This document shows positions 34,635 through 45,586 of a stretch of DNA of 64,000 nt, piece by piece. The stretch covers positions 65,084,145 through 65,148,144 of the forward strand of contig NC_052360.1 in assembly GCF_009727055.1 (NCBI RefSeq), read 5' to 3'. The stretch's first letter is position 1. Each line of letters starts with the position of its first letter. The notes below the pieces were generated by a model. The model saw only the letters and a program-made list of their open reading frames with translations, was not told where the DNA came from and ran no database searches. The position numbers and the translations under genes are program-made. Source of the DNA: Benincasa hispida (taxonomy: Eukaryota; Streptophyta; Magnoliopsida; Cucurbitales; Cucurbitaceae).

Positions 34635-36517
34635 TGATGACATGCAGATATGCATGTCATCTTAAGCCTTTTACTTAGAATTATAAAGGTTGTTAGGCAG
34701 AATATGTGTCGATCATGCTAGGAATTCATGAGGAAAAGAATTTGCATCGAGCAGCATATCGAATCTCAGCTAACCCATTACTTTGCATTAATTATGCGTC
34801 CAATGTTCTATTTTTGTAGTCAATGCAGGAAATGAACACAAACACGGAAATCGGACCATCGCTTAGATGGCCGCATGCGGAGAAACACCCCATCACAAGG
34901 CAAACACATCGATCAACGCATAGATGTTGCGGTAATTATCCATATGCGTCCATCGCATGGGAGTTGCGCTCGTCAAATGATTGCGGTCATCATGTAGAGT
35001 TGCGATGTTAAGTGAATGCGGCCATTGAATGACTGAGGCTACGTGACAACGCATTCTAATGGGATCAATGCAAAGTTGGTGGAATGAACGCATCAACGCA
35101 TCTACCTCGAGAAAATCCAAAGTTGATGCCGACATTTTACTTACCACGCCGTTCAGCTCCTCCACCCATCCATGGCACCACCGGCAAACTTGACGCACAT
35201 CCGCTGGAAGCATTTGTTTCCAGCCAGACATTTCTTTTTCCTTTCTTTTTCTATATTGTCTTGTATGACATTTTGGAATTAAGAAATTAATACAATGTGT
35301 TTTCAATGCATTTCTCTTTTCCTTCGACTTCATCTCCATCTTCTTGCTTAGCATCTTTACTTTCATTGTAACACTTAGTGGGATTGCTTGGGTATTGCAT
35401 ACTTAGTCATGTGGATTAGGGATATGAAACATGTAGCAACCCACCGAGAGGTGTGCATTGTACGAGTATGTAAGTAATCTTATTTGCTTAGTGTGAAGCT
35501 GCTGCAACGTCTGTCTATGGGCTAACGCATTGATTGTCTGTGAGTGAAGTCAACAACAATCAACTGTCCGAGAGGGTAAATGGTTGGATGCAGTAAGCAA
35601 GGTATGCGTTGTTCACTAAGGATAGTAGCAACCGTAGGTCAGCGAAGCTTATGCGATTGTCTTGTATTATGTATGCTTCATTCGTCTATTAGGGATACTC
35701 GGGAGGGTAGTCTAAGGACAGGATCTAGGCTTGGTAAGGTCAAGTCAGAATCTAGGCTTGGGAGAGCCAGATTAGAACACATAAAACAAGAGATAGGTAC
35801 TTAGGTATGAACACTATTTGTTATTAACACATCGCATGCATCCTAGAGATAGGATACGATTGAATGCGGTCACCTTGCTTTCATGCATTTTGCATCATCA
35901 CATAGGACAAGAGTAAAAACTTAGGAATAAACTCTATGGACACTTTGTGTTCAACACATGCATCCTAGAATTAGGAGCACCGCATTTCCATTGGAAAATG
36001 ACTTGTTATGTATGGTTGTAACATGATCGCATAGCCTGGCGCTAACTAAGGTTTCCTTGTGGTCACTCTTAAGGGTTTCAATAAAAACATCTCCTCATTT
36101 GATCCATTTTCCCATTCATTTATTTCATATCAAGGTTTGTCGCATTTCTACCTTTCATGCATATTTTCATTGCTTTGTCTGATAAATAGGAGTAGGAGTA
36201 GGATTAACTTAACAACATCCCCTCCATTCTTTTATTCAACTGTCGCATGCACAATCACCGCAAACATATAGTTACAAGTCTCTATGTTCGACCTCAGATT
36301 ACCCGAGAAACTCGCGTTCATGTTATATTTGGCGTGAACGAAAGAAAACTTGTGGTAGGACGCATGGTCATCACATATATTCGTTAACGCATTATTCATT
36401 CCAACGCATGACCATCGACGCATGACTATCAACGTACATCTTAGGAACATGCATCGCATAATGCGTCCAAGGGAAGTTGGTTGTCAAGTAAAATTGGCGT
36501 CTAATTTTCGTGCATCA
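34635..36517. mobile_element. Solo LTR nested in the chromovirus 5' LTR (1.88 kb)
   Basis: It starts TGATGACATGCAG, ends CGTGCATCA, and is flanked by GGCAT at 34630-34634 and 36518-36522. The uninterrupted sequence in the 3' LTR (GGGCATCGAGACTTGTG, about 43210) confirms the empty site. No coding region is present. The stretch 35680-36330 is similar to 44480-45060 in another nested element. Confidence 0.9.
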
Positions 36518-36801
36518 GGCATCGGGAATTGTGAAACTAGTAATGTAATTACTCTAAATATGTTGTGTTTTTTAATTAATAAATTTTGGCCATAGAGGTA
36601 TCCGCTGTATTTGAGTTTATACATTGGTGTTAGAGAGATGCAGAAGAAAAAGAGAGATGCAGAAGATTTGAGAATGGTTTAAGAAGAAAGATATGTACAC
36701 TCGTTACCTCTAAATCTAATTGGGAGAATTTCAATCAGTTAGTTGAGACCGTTATCAGAGTAGAGCAGAGTGTAGCGAGGGAAGATATACTCCAGCCAGA
36801 T

Positions 36802-37134
36802 GTGGAACAGTTCAAGATGCCTGGAGAAACGAGAGGTAAGAGTTTTAGACCCCCGTTCTCTAGACAGTCAGGTATGAGAAGTTTTAGAGGCACGAGCCAA
36901 CAAGGTTCAGGTCGAAAAAGGTCAAGACCTGCAGCTGGATCGAGTAGTAGATCAGTATCAGGTCGTACTAGCGAGTCAGTAGCTAGTACAGGAAGGAAAC
37001 CACTATGTGCAAATTATGGTAAGCACTATATAGGAATATGTTATGGCAACAGGAATGTGTGCTTTCAGTGCGGACAAGCGGGGCACTTCAAGAAAGATTG
37101 TCCCCAGCTAGGTCATGGAGCACAAGGTGAATAA
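36802..37134 (+). pseudogene. Chromovirus gag C-terminus with CCHC zinc knuckle
   Basis: A basic Ser/Arg/Gly-rich stretch (RKRSRPAAGSSSRSVSG) leads to NVCFQCGQAGHFKKDCPQ, a complete C-X2-C-X4-H-X4-C knuckle that binds RNA in nucleocapsid. The N-terminal capsid part is gone. A stop after HGAQGE ends the frame; the product continues in another frame toward the protease. Confidence 0.88.
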
Positions 37135-37239
37135 AGAGAAGTTACCCAGATTGTAGACCAATCTAGAGCGACCGGAGCCAGAGGTGAGGGATCCGGTACA
37201 GCTAAGTAGAAAGGGTAGCTGGACGACCTCAACAGCAAC

Positions 37240-40200
37240 AGGGTAGAGTATACGCTGCGACACACCAGGAAGTGGAAGAGGCTCCAGATGTCGTAACTGG
37301 TACGATAATTTTATGTAATCAGTCCGCTTATGCGTTATTTGATCCTGGTGCTACGCACTCATTCATATCTAGCATGTGTGCATTGCATATAGATAGAGTG
37401 CTTGAGCGTATGAATGAGGATTTGTTTATCTCTACGCCTGTAGGAGATACTCTAGTTGTACATGAGTATTATAGGAATTGTGAAGTAATTCTTGGAAATC
37501 AAAGTTTATGGGTTGACTTGATTCCACTAGAATGACTAGAGTTTGATGTTATCTTAGGTATGGATTTCCTAAGTAAACACTATGCCATTGTGGATTGTTT
37601 TAAGAAAGAAATAGTGTTTAAGAAACCAGGTGAAAAAGAAATAACCCTGATAGGAAGTAAAAGAATACTTCCAAGAAGTTTAATATCAGCAGTGAAGGCT
37701 AGGAAGCTGCTGAGTAAGGGATGTGAAGCTTATTTAGCCTATGTAGCAGTTTCACAGGATAAGAAGCTGAGACCTGAGGATGTACTTGTGGTACAAGAAT
37801 TCTTAGATGTGTTCCCTGAAGACTTACCAGACTTACCACCTGACAGGAAAATAGAGTTCACCATTGAGTTAATTCCAGGTACAACACCTATATCCCAGGC
37901 ATCATATAGGATGTCACTAGCAGAACTAAAGGAGTTAAAAGTTCAGTTACAGGAACTTGTGGATAAGAGGTACATTAGACCCAGTGTGTCGCCTTGGGGA
38001 GCGCCAGTCTTGTTTGTCAAGAAGAAAGATGGTACTCTTAGATTATGATAGACTATAGACAGTTGAATAAGGTGACCATTAAGAATAAGTACCCATTGCC
38101 TCGTATAGATGATCTTTTCGACTAGTTAAAGGGAGTCACGGTGTTCTCTAAGATAGATTTGAGATCAGGTTATCACCAGTTGAGAGTGAAGGACACAGAT
38201 GTTCCAAAGACTGCATTCAGAACTAGGTATGGACATTATGAGTTCCTAGTAATGGCGTTTAGATTGATGAATGCTCCTGCGGTATTTATAGATTTGATGA
38301 ATAGGATATTTCATCTTTATCTGGACTAGTTTGTAATAGTTTTCATAGACGATGTACTAGTATATTCTAGTAGTGCAGAGAAGCACAAAGAACATCTGAG
38401 GATGATATTGCAAATGTTAAGGGAAAAGAAGTTATATGCCAAGTTTAGTAAGTGTGATTTTTTGTTAAACCAAGTCGTATTCCTTGGGTATATAGTTTCA
38501 GCTGACGGAGTTAGCGTAGTTTCCCAAAAGATAGAAGAAATAGTTAACTGGGAACGGTCCATGAATGAACATGAAGTACGCATTTTTCTGGGTTTAGCAG
38601 GTTATTACAAGAGATTTGTGGAAGGCTTTTCTAAGATAACTCTGCCATTGACAAACCTGACCAGAAAAGATGCGAAGTTTGAGTGGTCGCCAGAATGTGA
38701 GCACAGTTTTTAAGAGTTGACAGAGGTTAGTATCAGCACCAGTGTTAACTTTACCTACACCAGGTAAAGAGTTTAAGGTTTATGGTGATGCATCCCGACA
38801 AGGGTTAGGATGTGTGCTGATGTAGGAAGGAAAGGTAGTAGCCTATGCTTCTCATCAATTAAAAAAGCATGAATGTAACTACCCTACGCACGATTTAGAG
38901 TTAGCAGCAGATATGTTGGCTCTAAACTTGTGGAGACAATACCTGTTTGGTGAGTGTTATTATATATTCACCGATCATAAAAGTCTGAAATATATCTTTG
39001 ATCAGAAATAGCTAAACTTGAGACAGAGAAGGTGAATCGAGTTGATCAAAGATTATGACTGTACAATTGATTACCACCTAGGTAAAGCAAATGTGGTAGC
39101 CGATGCTCTAAGTTGAAAGATCAGATCAGCCAGAGCTACTATCTGTTTAGTGAAAGGTGCACTGATACATGAGTTATATAATGCTTAGGCAGCATTATCA
39201 GTTGGTCAAACAAGAAGGTTACTACTTCATTTCAAGTACGTCCTACTCTCGTAGAAGATATTCTACATGATCAGTTAAAAGATTCTGATCTTCAGAAGTT
39301 AGTTGAAGAAGTAGGTAAAGGTCTAAGGACAGACTACCAGTTAAGAGCAGACAAAGTGCTATTAAAAGAAGGTAGGGTATGTGTACCTAATAACTTAGCA
39401 CTTAAATAGGGTATTCTGGAAGAAGCACATAGTTCGGCTTATGCTATGCATCTAGGCAGTACAAAGATGTACATTAAAGAGATCGTACTGGTGGCTTGGT
39501 ATGAAAAGAGAAATAGCAGAGTATGTTGACAGGTGTTTAGTATGTCAACAAGTTAAGCCAGAAAGACAGAGGCCAGCATGATTGCTTAATCCACTTCTAG
39601 TACCAGAGTGGAAATGGGAGCATGTTACGATGAATTTCCTATTTGGGCTACCTAGGACACCAGCGAGCTATGATGGTATATGGGTAATTGTGGATAGATT
39701 AACAAAGACAGCTAAGTTTTTACCTGTTAAAATTACTTTTATCCTAGACCAATTAGCTAAGTTGTATGTTGATCGAATTTTGAGTCAGTTTGGGGCTCCA
39801 GTTTCGATTGTATCAGATCAAGATTCTAGATGTACATCGAAGTTTTAACCTAGCTTACAGAAAGTTATGGGTACCAAGTTATATTTCAGTACAACTTTTC
39901 ATCCACAGACGGATGGTCAGTCTGAGCGGACAATTCAGACATTAGAGGACATGCTGAGAGCATGTGTATTGCAGTTCAAGGGCAGTTGAGATACGCATCT
40001 GTCATTGATCGAATTTACGTATAACAACAGTTACCATTCAAATATCGGAATGGCACCGTATGAGGCACTATACGGAAGACCATGTAAAACTCCGATATGT
40101 TGGAATGAAGTCGGTGAAAGGAAATTACTATGTCTAAAACTTGTTCAGCAGACATCAGACAGTGTTAAGATTATAAGAGATAATCTTAAGACAGCTCGAG

Positions 40201-40670
40201 ACAGGCAAAAGAGTTATGCCGATAAGCGGAGAAAAGAATTGGAATTTGCAGTGGGTGATATAATATTTCTTAAGTTATCTCCGTGGAAAGGAATACTCAA
40301 GTTTGGTAGGAAAGGGAAGTTAAGCCCGAGGTATATTGGACCTTACGAGATAATAGAAAGAGTTGGCCTAATGGCGTATCGGTTGGATTTACCTCCAGCG
40401 TTATCTCGTATCCATGATGTGTTTCATATGGCAATGCTTAGAAATTATGTGTCAGATCCTACCCATGTGTTGCCTGAGCAACCAGTACAATTGAAAGAGA
40501 ATTTGTCTTACGAAGAAGAACTAGTGGAGATTCTTGATAGAAAAGAACAAGTCTTAAGAAAAAATACAATCCCATTGGTAAAGGTACTATGGCGAAGCCA
40601 TAGCACGGAAGAAGCAACATGGGAAGTTGAAGAGCAAATAAGAAACAAGTATCCACAATTGTTTAATTGA
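37240..40670 (+). pseudogene. Chromovirus pol: protease, RT, RNase H, integrase, chromodomain-like tail
   Basis: Domains in order: protease (LFDPGATHSFIS, ~37330; the usual active-site Ser is Pro), LEFDVILGMDFLSKHYAIVD flap region, RT N-terminal block (WGAPVLFVKKKDGTLRL, ~37995), RT core with [13 protein letters not shown] (~38145) and the FIDDVLVYS catalytic box (~38345), RNase H ([11 protein letters not shown] ~38970; LGKANVVADALS ~39080), and integrase zinc-region remnants (~39530). The integrase core has MNFLFGLPRT (~39630), IVSDQD (~39810) and [18 protein letters not shown] (~39900). The GPYEI C-terminal fold (~40340) and a chromodomain-like end (STEEATWEVEEQIRNKYPQLF) follow. A one-base deletion at 38047 and about a dozen stops inactivate it. 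The first catalytic Asp of integrase is Asn. Confidence 0.92.
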
Positions 40671-40699
40671 CGGACTTGTAACAAATTTTGAGGATGAAA

Positions 40700-40720
40700 T
40701 TTTCATAAGGGGGAGGTAAA
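40700..40720 (+). promoter_or_regulatory. Polypurine tract of the chromovirus
   Basis: AAGGGGGAGGTAAA directly precedes the 3' LTR start at 40721, the priming site for plus-strand DNA. Confidence 0.85.
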
Positions 40721-43433
40721 TGTGAATTCTAAACCCTAATTTCTCTACTTGAGTATGTTCCCTACTGAGACCAATATGGTGAGTAGGTTGATATGGAATT
40801 TAATGTGTAATGGTAGAGAAAAGGGTGAAAAATTAGAAGAAAAGTGTGAATTTGAAAACTTGACTCTTGGGGAAAACTTGGAAAATTTGGCTAAGTATAA
40901 CCCATGCGTTGGAAGTTAGAAAATTGATTAAGTGTTGTCCATGCGTTGGCCTTGATCATTTAGAGGTTATTTGGGGCGTTGAAGGAAGCCAAAGTGTGGC
41001 CAAGAACAACGCATGCGGCAGTCAACGTCTTGAGAGGTTAGAACAACACATGCGACAGCCTCAAGTTGCGTATCCAAGGGTGCTGAACGTTGGACACGAT
41101 GGTATGCGTGTATGCGGCCGAAGGAAATGCGTTGATAGTATGCGGTGACGCGGTGCGAGGGCATGCGGTGATGTAATGCGAGGCATGCGGCGATGTACGC
41201 GGCAGTGTTAAGCGATGGTATACAGCGATAGATGCGATGGATGCGGCAGTGCTACGCGGTGGTATGCGTAAGTGATGTGTTATGCGTTGGACATCCGAAG
41301 GTATGTGGGCGCATAGGACAAGCCAGTAGTATGCGTTGAAGGAGTGTTGGTCATTATCCTAGTTGAGCGCATAGGGCAAAGGTAAGCCATGCGAAGGAGA
41401 AGGATATGTGACCAAAGATGAGCTTTATGAGCATCTAGCATATGTGACTAAGTTACGTCGATTAGATGCACAAGATAAGATTGAATGGACGCATGCGCCA
41501 ATTGAATGGTGTCCGGACATAGGTAGGTTGCGGCAAATGGATGGGCACATTTGTGGTTAACACATATGAGGTTGGATGGACGCATGCAAGTACGTCATCC
41601 TAACATGTGACTTGTTGGGATAAAATCTTAAGCCTTAAGTAAATGAGGTGGATGCACAAGAAGACATGCAAAATTCAGCATTTTGTGTTGGCTAAGAATG
41701 AAGAAGACATCTTAGTTTTCGGTGATTGAACATTGCATTGATAGTGTGGGGAAAAGACACTTGGACATGCAGCCAAGTAGGAGGTGTCGACCTTGGAGAG
41801 TTTTTGGACGTCTATAAATAGGGCCAAGGACTTCTTTTCAGATCACAATTCAAAAGACATTAAGAAGAACGTGAAGCTTATTAAATACGCGTTGATAGCA
41901 ATCTATGTGTTGATTATAAAACTTCAAAAAGAAGACGCAGTTAGACAGTGAAGTCTGAAAATAATGTCAACTTGGGACGAGAAGTTCTCCCAGTATACTC
42001 ATGCGTTTGGAGTGATTTCAAAGCCAACTGAAAGCTCCGCGAGTCTAGTTTTCAGGATAGGGCTGTTGAAGAAGAAGCTCAAGGGATCGGGCTGGAAACT
42101 GAGAAAAAGACAGTAGGGTCAAGTTGTCAAGTAAGCTTGGGCCAGTCTTTAAGGTTTTGTGATTCCGGCCAAACCACGAAGAGTTCTGAGCTCAGATTTT
42201 AGGGTAATCTTCCTAAGACATTGCAGAGCGTGTTTACAGAGGGAAGTATCACGAGATAAGTCTTAGAACTATGAGTAATCTAAGCTTTAAATTAAATCTG
42301 AATTTTAGGGGTTCAATAGGGAGCCCGAGGTAAACAAAGAACTTCTAGAGAGAAAAATTCCTAGACGATCAAGGTGAGTGACTAAAATATTTGACTAAAT
42401 ATTTACAATATTGTAAAGAAACCATGTTTTAAAGAAAACTTATTCTCATGCCAGCTAGTTTTACAAAGTGATTTCCAAGCAAACCATGAGTTATGTTTTA
42501 AACGCATGCATGTATGAAAAAATTATTACAAAGCTATTTATGTGTATTTAAATACACCCAGCATGCGTTAGTATCTTTAAAGACATGTTTTCTATGCATT
42601 ATGCTTTACATGCTTTAAAGAGAAAGTCATTTATACCAAGTTCTACTTGATACGCGATACCGAAGGATAATTGAAAAGGTATCCGAGTAACTCGATACTG
42701 AAGGATAAGTTTAGAGAAGGTATCTGAGCAGAAGTACCTAGAAATATGACGGTACTTAGTATGGCCCCGTGTACGTAGGGAGTTAAAGTCAGAGATTGAG
42801 CAAAAGGATTCTCTCTGACTAGCAGTTGATGTTGGGATTTAACTGCAGCAGGGTTATTCTCAACTAAGAAACAGTTTTAATGTTTTCTGATAAAAACAAC
42901 TTTATATGTTTTATGCTTGGAAAATGTTTATACTGCAGTACAAGGTTACTGTAGAAGTTTATATTTCATTTTAATCTCTTTATTTAGACTATTGCATGAG
43001 AATCAGTTTTCTTTCTTAAGTCACTCACTGAGCTAGCAAGTTCACCCCATTTTCAAATATTTTCCTTTCCCCCAGGTAACAGTCAAATCCTCATGAGATA
43101 GCTTTGCATTTGCTCTGCCACTACAAGAAAAAGATATTGTAACCCGTCTGTTAGGTGGTTACTGTAAATATTGTACACATGTTACAGTTATTCATGTAGG
43201 GACTAGGGTTTTGGGCATCGAGACTTGTGAAACTAGTAATGTAATTACTCTAAATATGTTGTGTTTTTTAATTAATAAATTTCTGCCATAGAGACATCCG
43301 CTGTATTTGAGTTTATACATTGGTGTTAGAGTTATTTCCGCAAGAGTTATTAGGCAGTAAGTGTCAACAAAATGGTTGATAACTGCTGCAATCCTTTCCT
43401 AAGCTCAGAGAGTAGTTTGGGACGAGGTGTGAC
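40721..43433 (+). repeat. 3' LTR of the chromovirus (2.7 kb)
   Basis: TGTGAATTCTAAACCC to GGTGTGACA. It is the more complete of the two LTRs and carries a TATA box at 41813-41820. Many differences from the 5' LTR look like C/T and G/A changes, often at CG. Confidence 0.9.
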
Positions 43434-45299
43434 ACTCAATTCCCAAAACACTCAGGATTGAGGTCATGTCACCTATTGACGTTTAGGTGAGATGAAAGTC
43501 TCTAGTATCAATAGCGTTATATACCGAGTCTAGTCATCTCGTGGTCTAGGTCTTATACAAACTCTTTGTATAGGATACCCCTACTCGCACGTCTCCACAT
43601 GAATGGTTAGGATCTACCATCTGTAGTAGTTTACAACACTTGCAAACCTCTACAAAGCGAGCTGTATCCGTAGTGTCACCAAGATAAGGTATTCCACCTT
43701 AATCCTTATACTACAGACCTATTTAGGTTACACTTAAGACATGATTGATAACTGGTAGAAATACAAGTTATTACAACTCAAATAAGTAAAATAATGAGAG
43801 AATGCGATGGTAAAATAAGAAATATCATGTCCAAAAGCACTAAACTGAAAGGAATTGAGATCGCATGTGCCCATCGCATAAAAGCAGTTAATTTACTTAT
43901 TTTGTGAAGGAAAAATGCGATGGCGCAAGTAAAATTGTGATCCAAAGGAACTAGGCGTAAGCGCGCTTGAATATTACAGTCGCAAAGTCATGCGATCGTG
44001 AGAAGTTTCTTAAAAAGGTGGCTGCATAAAGACTACGCATCAAGGTAACAACATAATAAATCATGATGGGATGGAAAGCTGATGATGGTCGAATCCGAAT
44101 TTAGTTGGGAAGCCGAGAGATCATTCCCGAAAAGATCGAGAGACTGTCGGAAAGCGTTACAAAGGAAAGAGGGTCAACACTTGTGAGAGCAAGAATATCC
44201 ATCTGGAACAGAGTTGGAGTGAAAAATAACAGTGTAAAAGGCTACAGGAAGCAAGACATTGCTTACCGGGCTTCTTAGCTCTCAAATCCATTTAATATTT
44301 TGTATTTAGCACTTTATTTACAGAAAATGGAAATCTCATTTCAATCTATGTTCAATCTCTTCATACTTCGCATGAATAGCTAAATTTCTGAATGAGTTGA
44401 GAAGTACTTAGCTAGCATGACTTAAGATTTACATTTTATGCGATCATCGTGTCTTATGTTTGAGTCATACACCCTTTAGAGATACTTGAGAGAGTAGTCT
44501 AAAGATAGAATCTAGACTTGAGAGAGTCAGATTAGAACTGCATAAGCAATAAATAGAAACTTAGACATAAGTTCTATTGCTATCTACACATCGCATGCAC
44601 CCTAGAAATAGGTATGATTGTATGCGGTCACCTTGTTTTATGTGTGCATTACTCATCATCAGATAGACAAGAATAGAGGCTTAGACATAAGTCCTACCGA
44701 CTTTATCGTATACTCATCGCATGCGTCCTAGAAATAGGAGTTATGGCATTCTGCATTGAGAGATGACGTGTTGTTATTTGTGTGTAGCATGATCGCATAA
44801 CTTGTGCATAATCTTAGAAAATGCTAGCTAAACCCCTTCTCAACCCCTTCGCCGTATACTCATTGTAACTCTACGCTTTTATCAACTCTGTGTTCAACTC
44901 CATCGCATAGGAAAAATTCTTAATCAAAACACCATCCACTGCATTTGTTTTACTAACCGCAAGAGAATCAAAGTGACTGTCGCATATTTACTTAGTAGTC
45001 CTTGTGTTCGACCTTGGACTTACCAGGAAACTTAGTAAGGCTTATACTTGGGTCTTGTTAGGAAAACTTGCATGATCATTGTATAATACACATCACCGCA
45101 AAATCACATCATAATTTGCATGCATTAATGATCCACTTGTATATCACATATACATGCTTAAGTTCACATAAGATAACCAAGGAGCTTTGTTTATTGGATA
45201 TGAGTAAATGCAAGAATTAACACTTATTTTATTCATTAAACAATGTGTATCTTTACAGAACAACAAAACTTTAGAAGAATTAGGACACCAATCCCAACA
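43434..45299 (-). mobile_element. Family Y LTR, minus orientation, right part
   Basis: It continues the LTR broken at 32062 and ends with its own start, read on the minus strand as TGTTGGGATTGGTGTCC (45299). It is interrupted by another element at 43746-45127. Confidence 0.75.
43746..45127. mobile_element. Nested LTR-like insertion, 1.38 kb, related to 34635-36517
   Basis: It is flanked by ATGAT at 43741-43745 and 45128-45132. The interrupted family Y sequence joins correctly when it is removed (compare 47690-47715). It shares GATACTTGAGAGAGTAGTCT and TGTATGCGGTCACCTTG with the solo LTR at 34635-36517. It begins TGATAACTGG; the right end reads GCATTA instead of the expected CA. Confidence 0.75.
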
Positions 45300-45586
45300 G
45301 AATTAACCCTCATTCGTTAACTATCGAATCACTGCACTAAAGCCCAGTAGTTGCACTCCTCTCACTGTAGATATATTGTGTCCACTTGATATAACTATGA
45401 TTAGTAAGTTAACCCTTCATAGGCTGTTCGTAATAACAACTGGGTTAAATAGCTATTTTACCCGCGAGATTACTTCTTGTTCCTTAAGTTCCACTGATCC
45501 TCTAATGAACAATTGGTTTGAGATCCAATCATCGAACCGAATCTCTCTCGGACTAATGAGAGGGTAGGGCCCCTTATTCAAGACCC
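45300..45586 (-). mobile_element. Family X LTR fragment, minus orientation
   Basis: The reverse complement matches about 18250-18540 of the full family X LTR (AATTGGTTTGAGATCCAATC, CCTCTAATGAACAATTGG). It abuts the family Y start on its left and the copia pol on its right. Confidence 0.7.

Larger units (their letters stand above)
32063..36637 (+). repeat. 5' LTR of the chromovirus (interrupted and 3' truncated)
   Basis: It matches 40721-43330 from its start, apart from the nested element at 34635-36517. Identity ends at TTGGTGTTAGAG (36624-36635); the last ~100 bp present in the 3' LTR are missing. A stretch rich in TGCG and ATGCG lies at 32450-32720. Confidence 0.88.
32063..43433 (+). mobile_element. 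Chromovirus-type Ty3/gypsy retrotransposon (full span, dead)
   Basis: It starts TGTGAACCCTGAACC and ends GGGACGAGGTGTGACA. The five bases CTCAA lie just outside at 32058-32062 and 43434-43438, so the whole 11.4 kb is one insertion. The 5' LTR (32063-36637) contains a nested solo LTR and has lost about its last 100 bp. The interior (36638-40720) codes for the end of gag, protease, RT, RNase H, integrase and a chromodomain-like tail. The 3' LTR is 40721-43433. The interior begins inside gag, so the deletion also removed the primer site and gag N-terminus. The domain order and tail suggest a Tekay/Del-like chromovirus. Confidence 0.9.

Noticed and set aside
43320..43433. A second retrotransposon interior starting with a primer site after the chromovirus 3' LTR
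   Set aside because: The CTCAA duplication at 43434 shows the LTR itself extends to 43433.
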